Positions 61,277 through 64,000 of a DNA stretch of 64,000 nt are shown here, piece after piece (the first letter of the stretch is position 1; every line of letters starts with the position of its first letter). The notes below the pieces were generated by a model. That model had not been told where the DNA came from, searched no databases, and saw nothing but the letters and a program-made list of their open reading frames with translations. The DNA is taken from contig JACPWC010000016.1 in the NCBI GenBank assembly GCA_016197225.1, forward strand, positions 1 to 64,000, given 5' to 3'. This stretch comes from Chloroflexota bacterium. Its GTDB lineage: Bacteria > Chloroflexota > Anaerolineae > Anaerolineales > VGOW01. The position numbers and the translations under genes are program-made.

Positions 61277-61846
61277 TTACGATTGTGGGCGGACAAAAAC
61301 AATGCCGCCTACCATTCGCTCAATCACCACTGTCGTATTGCGATTAATGGCCTGGCCGGTGGCTGACTTGGCCGGGAACGTTTTGCGGCCACCCTGAGCC
61401 ACAAAAGCAACTTCGCCCACGCTGTCCGCCGGAATGGGCGTCACCACTTCGGCCACCGCGCCGATGATGTCTTTCATCGTCACTTCGCTTGAACCTTGCG
61501 GCGCGATGAGGAAGTAGCCGAAAGCAAAATGGGCAATCACCGCCACCACCAGCCCGCCAATGGCCGCCGACGCCAAACTCCAGGTGTCAGAAGCGCTGAA
61601 TATTCCCTGGGCAATCAACCCAAATGCGCCAAACGCGGTGACGAAGCTGGAAATGGTGATTGGACTGAGCGACGGAATCTTGACTTCGCCCCCCGCATGA
61701 AGGTCGCCGCCAACGTGAACATCGTGGCCGTCCACGTGAAAATCAATGCCGCCCGGCAAGTGCAGGTTGCTCAAGCCGCCGCCGACTAGAATAACGATTG
61801 CATAGATGACGCCAATGCCGAGCAGGGCGCTGAAGAGCAGAGTCAT
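61277..61846 (-). CDS. NfeD-like OB-fold membrane protein
   Basis: 189 aa. N-terminal helix (SALLGIGVIYAIVILVGGGL), a Gly/His-rich loop (IDFHVDGHDVHVGGDLHAGG), three more helices (about 65-120), then an OB-fold tail (GAVAEVVTPIPADSVGEVAF, TTVVIERMVGGIVFVRP). Acts with flotillin. The His-rich loop would be on the outer face and is unusual. Confidence 0.88.
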   Translation of the reverse strand: MTLLFSALLGIGVIYAIVILVGGGLSNLHLPGGIDFHVDGHDVHVGGDLHAGGEVKIPSLSPITISSFVTAFGAFGLIAQGIFSASDTWSLASAAIGGLVVAVIAHFAFGYFLIAPQGSSEVTMKDIIGAVAEVVTPIPADSVGEVAFVAQGGRKTFPAKSATGQAINRNTTVVIERMVGGIVFVRPQS

Positions 61847-62189
61847 GATCGTAATCTCCAGCGCGTAGTATATACCAAGCGCCGTTTAACGCAAAAGAGC
61901 GACGGGTTGTTGATCAACAAGTCGCTCTTTCTTTCATCAAGAGGCCCCACCATGCCGTGTGTCCGCGGGGTTTTGTGCCTGCCGAAGCAGGAGTGGGAGT
62001 CGTCTCCACCGGTTTGCCTTGGCTCGAGGCCTATCGCATTCCGCTGGCAAGTTGGCCCCCGTCACAAAAGTGTTGGCTCAAAACCGGGGGTGCGGCATCA
62101 CGAACACAGCAGGGTCGGCTTTCTTATACCATGCTCATATCATTCCCGCAAGCGCGCAACCCTTAAAAATCGCTTGCCCGGAATTGATA
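61847..62189. other. intergenic region between nfeD-like and aspS genes
   Basis: 343 nt. It holds the hairpin at 61894-61930 and, around 61960-62160, an unexplained stretch with protein-like short reading frames on the plus strand (GVGVVSTGLPWLEAYRIPLA) that has no start signal and no partner. It may be a remnant of a mobile element. Confidence 0.45.
61894..61930. terminator. hairpin downstream of aspS
   Basis: AAAGAGCGAC (61894-61903) pairs with GTCGCTCTTT (61921-61930), and the loop TTGTTGATCAACAA is itself a palindrome. T-rich flanks on both strands, so it may be a bidirectional terminator. Confidence 0.6.
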
Positions 62190-63932
62190 TCACTCGGCAA
62201 TCTTGATATGCAACTCTTTCAACTGGCGCGGCTCCGCCGGAGACGGCGCGCCGGCCATCAAGTCGGCGGCCTGTTGCGACTTGGGGAAGGCGATCACTTC
62301 GCGGATGTTCGGTTCACCGGCCAGCAACATCGTCAGGCGGTCAATGCCGGGAGCAATGCCGCCGTGCGGCGGTGTGCCAAACTCGAACGCTTCGAGCATG
62401 TGGCCGAATCGCTCCTGGGCCACCTCACGCGGCAGGCCGATCAGGTCGAACACTCTCTCTTGCAGTTTGCGGTCGTGGATTCTGATCGAGCCGCCGGCCA
62501 CTTCGTAGTTGTTGCACACCATGTCGTATTGCGCGCCGCGCACCTTGCCCGGCTCGGTGTCGAGCAATGGAATGTCTTCTGGCAAAGGCGAAGTGAAGAG
62601 ATGGTGATTCGGATCCCAACGCTTCTCTTCTTCGCTCCAGGTGAAGAGCGGAAACTCGATGACCCAGCAGAAAGCCAGCACGTTCGGGTCGGCCAGGTTG
62701 AGGCGTGTGCCCAACTCGACGCGCAGGCGGCCAAGAGCGGTGGCGGCTACCGCCGGTTTGTCGGCGACGATCAGAACCAGGTCGCCCGGTTTGGCCGCCA
62801 CTTTTTCCAGAATGGCCTTCATCTTGTCTTCCGGCACGAACTTGCTGAACGATGAGCGCACTTCGTCGCTCACTGCAACCCACAGCAACCCTTTCGCCCC
62901 AAAGGTCTTGGCAAACTCCGTCAGCTCGTCAATTTGCTTGCGGCTGTAGCCGGCGCAACCCGGCGCAACGATGGCCTTGACCTGCTCGGCCTCGTCGAAG
63001 ACTTTGAAGCCGTGGCCTTTCGCCAGATCGGTAATGTTTTGTAATTCCATGCCAAAGCGGATGTCGAACTTGTCGTCGCCAAAACGCTCCAGGGCATCGT
63101 GATACGAAAAGCGCGGCCAGGGCTTTTGCAGAATCTTCTTGTCGCCGGTGCTTTCGACCAAAGCCGTAATCAGGCCTTCAACCAGATTCATCACGTCGTC
63201 GCGTTGAACGAAGGACATTTCCATGTCCAACTGGGTAAATTCGGGTTGGCGGTCGCCCCGTTGATCCTCGTCGCGGAAACAGCGAGCGATCTGAAAGTAC
63301 CGTTCGACTCCGGCCACCATCAGCAATTGCTTGAGTTGTTGCGGCGACTGCGGCAGAGCATAAAACTCGCCGGGGTGAACGCGGCTCGGCACCAGATAAT
63401 CGCGCGCGCCTTCGGGCGTGGTTTTGAAGAGGATGGGCGTCTCGACTTCGATGAAGCCTTTATCGTCCAGATACTTGCGGATGAAAGTGGTGACGTTGTG
63501 GCGCAGAACGAGATTTTTTCGCATCCGCTCGCGCCGCAGGTCGAGGTAACGATACTTGAGGCGCAAGGACTCGTCCACCGCAACTTCTTCATTGATGTAA
63601 AAAGGCGTGGGCTTGGCGGCGTTGAGCAGTTTGATCTCAAGGGCTTCAACTTCAATCGCGCCGGTGGAAAGGTTGGGGTTTTCGCTCCCGGCCGGGCGCA
63701 GGCGAACATTGCCCGTCACCTGAACGACGTATTCGTTTCGCAAATCACCGATGGCCGCGTGAGCGGCGGCATTCTTGGGGTCAGCCACCACCTGAGTCAG
63801 GCCCCATCGGTCGCGCAAATCCACAAAGGTCAGGCCGCCATGATCGCGGCGGCGGTTCACCCAGCCAGCCAGAGTCACCGTCTGGCCGGCGTATTCGGCG
63901 CGCAGTTCTCCGCAAGTATGTGTCTTGAGCAT
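62190..63932 (-). CDS. aspS: aspartyl-tRNA synthetase
   Basis: 580 aa bacterial-type class II enzyme. N-terminal OB anticodon domain ([20 protein letters not shown]), motif 2 [23 protein letters not shown] insertion about 300-420, motif 3 [20 protein letters not shown]. Start at 63932 with AGGAGGATTTT. Charges tRNAAsp. Upstream hairpin at 63957-63986. Confidence 0.96.
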   Translation of the reverse strand: MLKTHTCGELRAEYAGQTVTLAGWVNRRRDHGGLTFVDLRDRWGLTQVVADPKNAAAHAAIGDLRNEYVVQVTGNVRLRPAGSENPNLSTGAIEVEALEIKLLNAAKPTPFYINEEVAVDESLRLKYRYLDLRRERMRKNLVLRHNVTTFIRKYLDDKGFIEVETPILFKTTPEGARDYLVPSRVHPGEFYALPQSPQQLKQLLMVAGVERYFQIARCFRDEDQRGDRQPEFTQLDMEMSFVQRDDVMNLVEGLITALVESTGDKKILQKPWPRFSYHDALERFGDDKFDIRFGMELQNITDLAKGHGFKVFDEAEQVKAIVAPGCAGYSRKQIDELTEFAKTFGAKGLLWVAVSDEVRSSFSKFVPEDKMKAILEKVAAKPGDLVLIVADKPAVAATALGRLRVELGTRLNLADPNVLAFCWVIEFPLFTWSEEEKRWDPNHHLFTSPLPEDIPLLDTEPGKVRGAQYDMVCNNYEVAGGSIRIHDRKLQERVFDLIGLPREVAQERFGHMLEAFEFGTPPHGGIAPGIDRLTMLLAGEPNIREVIAFPKSQQAADLMAGAPSPAEPRQLKELHIKIAE

Positions 63933-63956
63933 AAAATCCTCCTGATGATAAATAAA

Positions 63957-63986
63957 AAGCCGCCCGGCTGAGCAACCGGGCGGCTT
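63957..63986 (-). terminator. intrinsic terminator in front of aspS
   Basis: 11-bp GC stem (63957-63967 with 63976-63986), 8-nt loop, T5 on the minus strand, just 25 nt before the aspS ATG. Either it ends an upstream gene or it is an attenuator; the needed upstream sequence lies outside the window. Confidence 0.8.
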
Positions 63987-64000
63987 CATGTGTCTGTTAG

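Noticed and set aside
62190-62855. plus-strand frame running over aspS
   Set aside because: Shadow of aspS; the portion before 62190 is treated as part of an unexplained intergenic stretch.

Overview
The window looks like chromosomal DNA of a Chloroflexota bacterium (Anaerolineae-like). This is inferred from gene content: cofactor F420 genes, a fused FeS/molybdopterin dehydrogenase next to an SsnA-type aminohydrolase, MreB, a flotillin/NfeD pair, large GT-C type membrane glycosyltransferases and many short dispersed intergenic repeats. No 16S rRNA or other decisive marker is present. No tRNA, rRNA, CRISPR array, insertion sequence or prophage was recognised.

Layout. (1) 1-10.8 kb has visibly lower GC than the rest and carries small stress and regulation genes: MarR, two near-identical MerR/GyrI-type regulators, an AraC regulator, SRPBCC, NmrA-like, VOC, SDR, SnoaL-like, TMEM175 and several small membrane proteins. 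Three promoters here share an almost identical MerR-type element (19-bp spacer), so the MerR paralogs probably control a small local regulon. (2) 10.8-15.5 kb holds stand-alone GTP cyclohydrolase II, a DUF2231 membrane protein, a methyltransferase, two AraC regulators and a cupredoxin lipoprotein. (3) 15.6-25.6 kb is a long minus-strand gene string led by a consensus sigma70 promoter overlapped by a 12-bp inverted repeat. It encodes a small membrane protein, a DUF2089 protein, a DUF4097-like protein, an ABC-2 exporter (one ATPase, two permeases), an MFS exporter, a YvlD-like 4-TM protein, a YbaK deacylase and an F420-type nitroreductase. Five of these proteins carry the same ~28-residue SHOCT-like module seen in YvlB/LiaX proteins. 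I read it as an envelope-stress module and the best candidate for an undescribed system. (4) 25.8-31.5 kb: mreB, then an ATP synthase cluster with only alpha-gamma-beta-epsilon. (5) 31.9-37 kb: CapA-like lipoprotein, a frameshifted DUF4173 membrane protein, a HigBA-like toxin-antitoxin pair with its operator, GNAT and GrpB. (6) 37-43 kb: an AT-rich pair (unknown protein plus M48 protease), an SPFH protein, an ATPase with a C-terminal winged helix and a membrane glycosyltransferase. (7) 43.2-47.4 kb: F420 cluster cofC-cofD-nitroreductase-PPOX-cofE followed by a VapBC-like pair. (8) 47.5-52.3 kb: ssnA-like, NUDIX and xdhD-like purine catabolism genes. (9) 52.5-57.1 kb: zinc-ribbon miniprotein, persulfide-dioxygenase/rhodanese fusion overlapping an MFS gene, then an AT-rich Ras-like GTPase plus partner. 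(10) 57.2-64 kb: DinB, AlaX, MBL hydrolase, flotillin, NfeD, aspS.

Two genome-style features recur. Several operon-leading genes (mostly regulators) have their -10 box only 6-8 nt before the start codon, which implies leaderless mRNAs. Short repeat families occur between genes and, in several places, inside reading frames without breaking them. All family assignments come from reading motifs by eye; no searches were run. GC statements are visual estimates.
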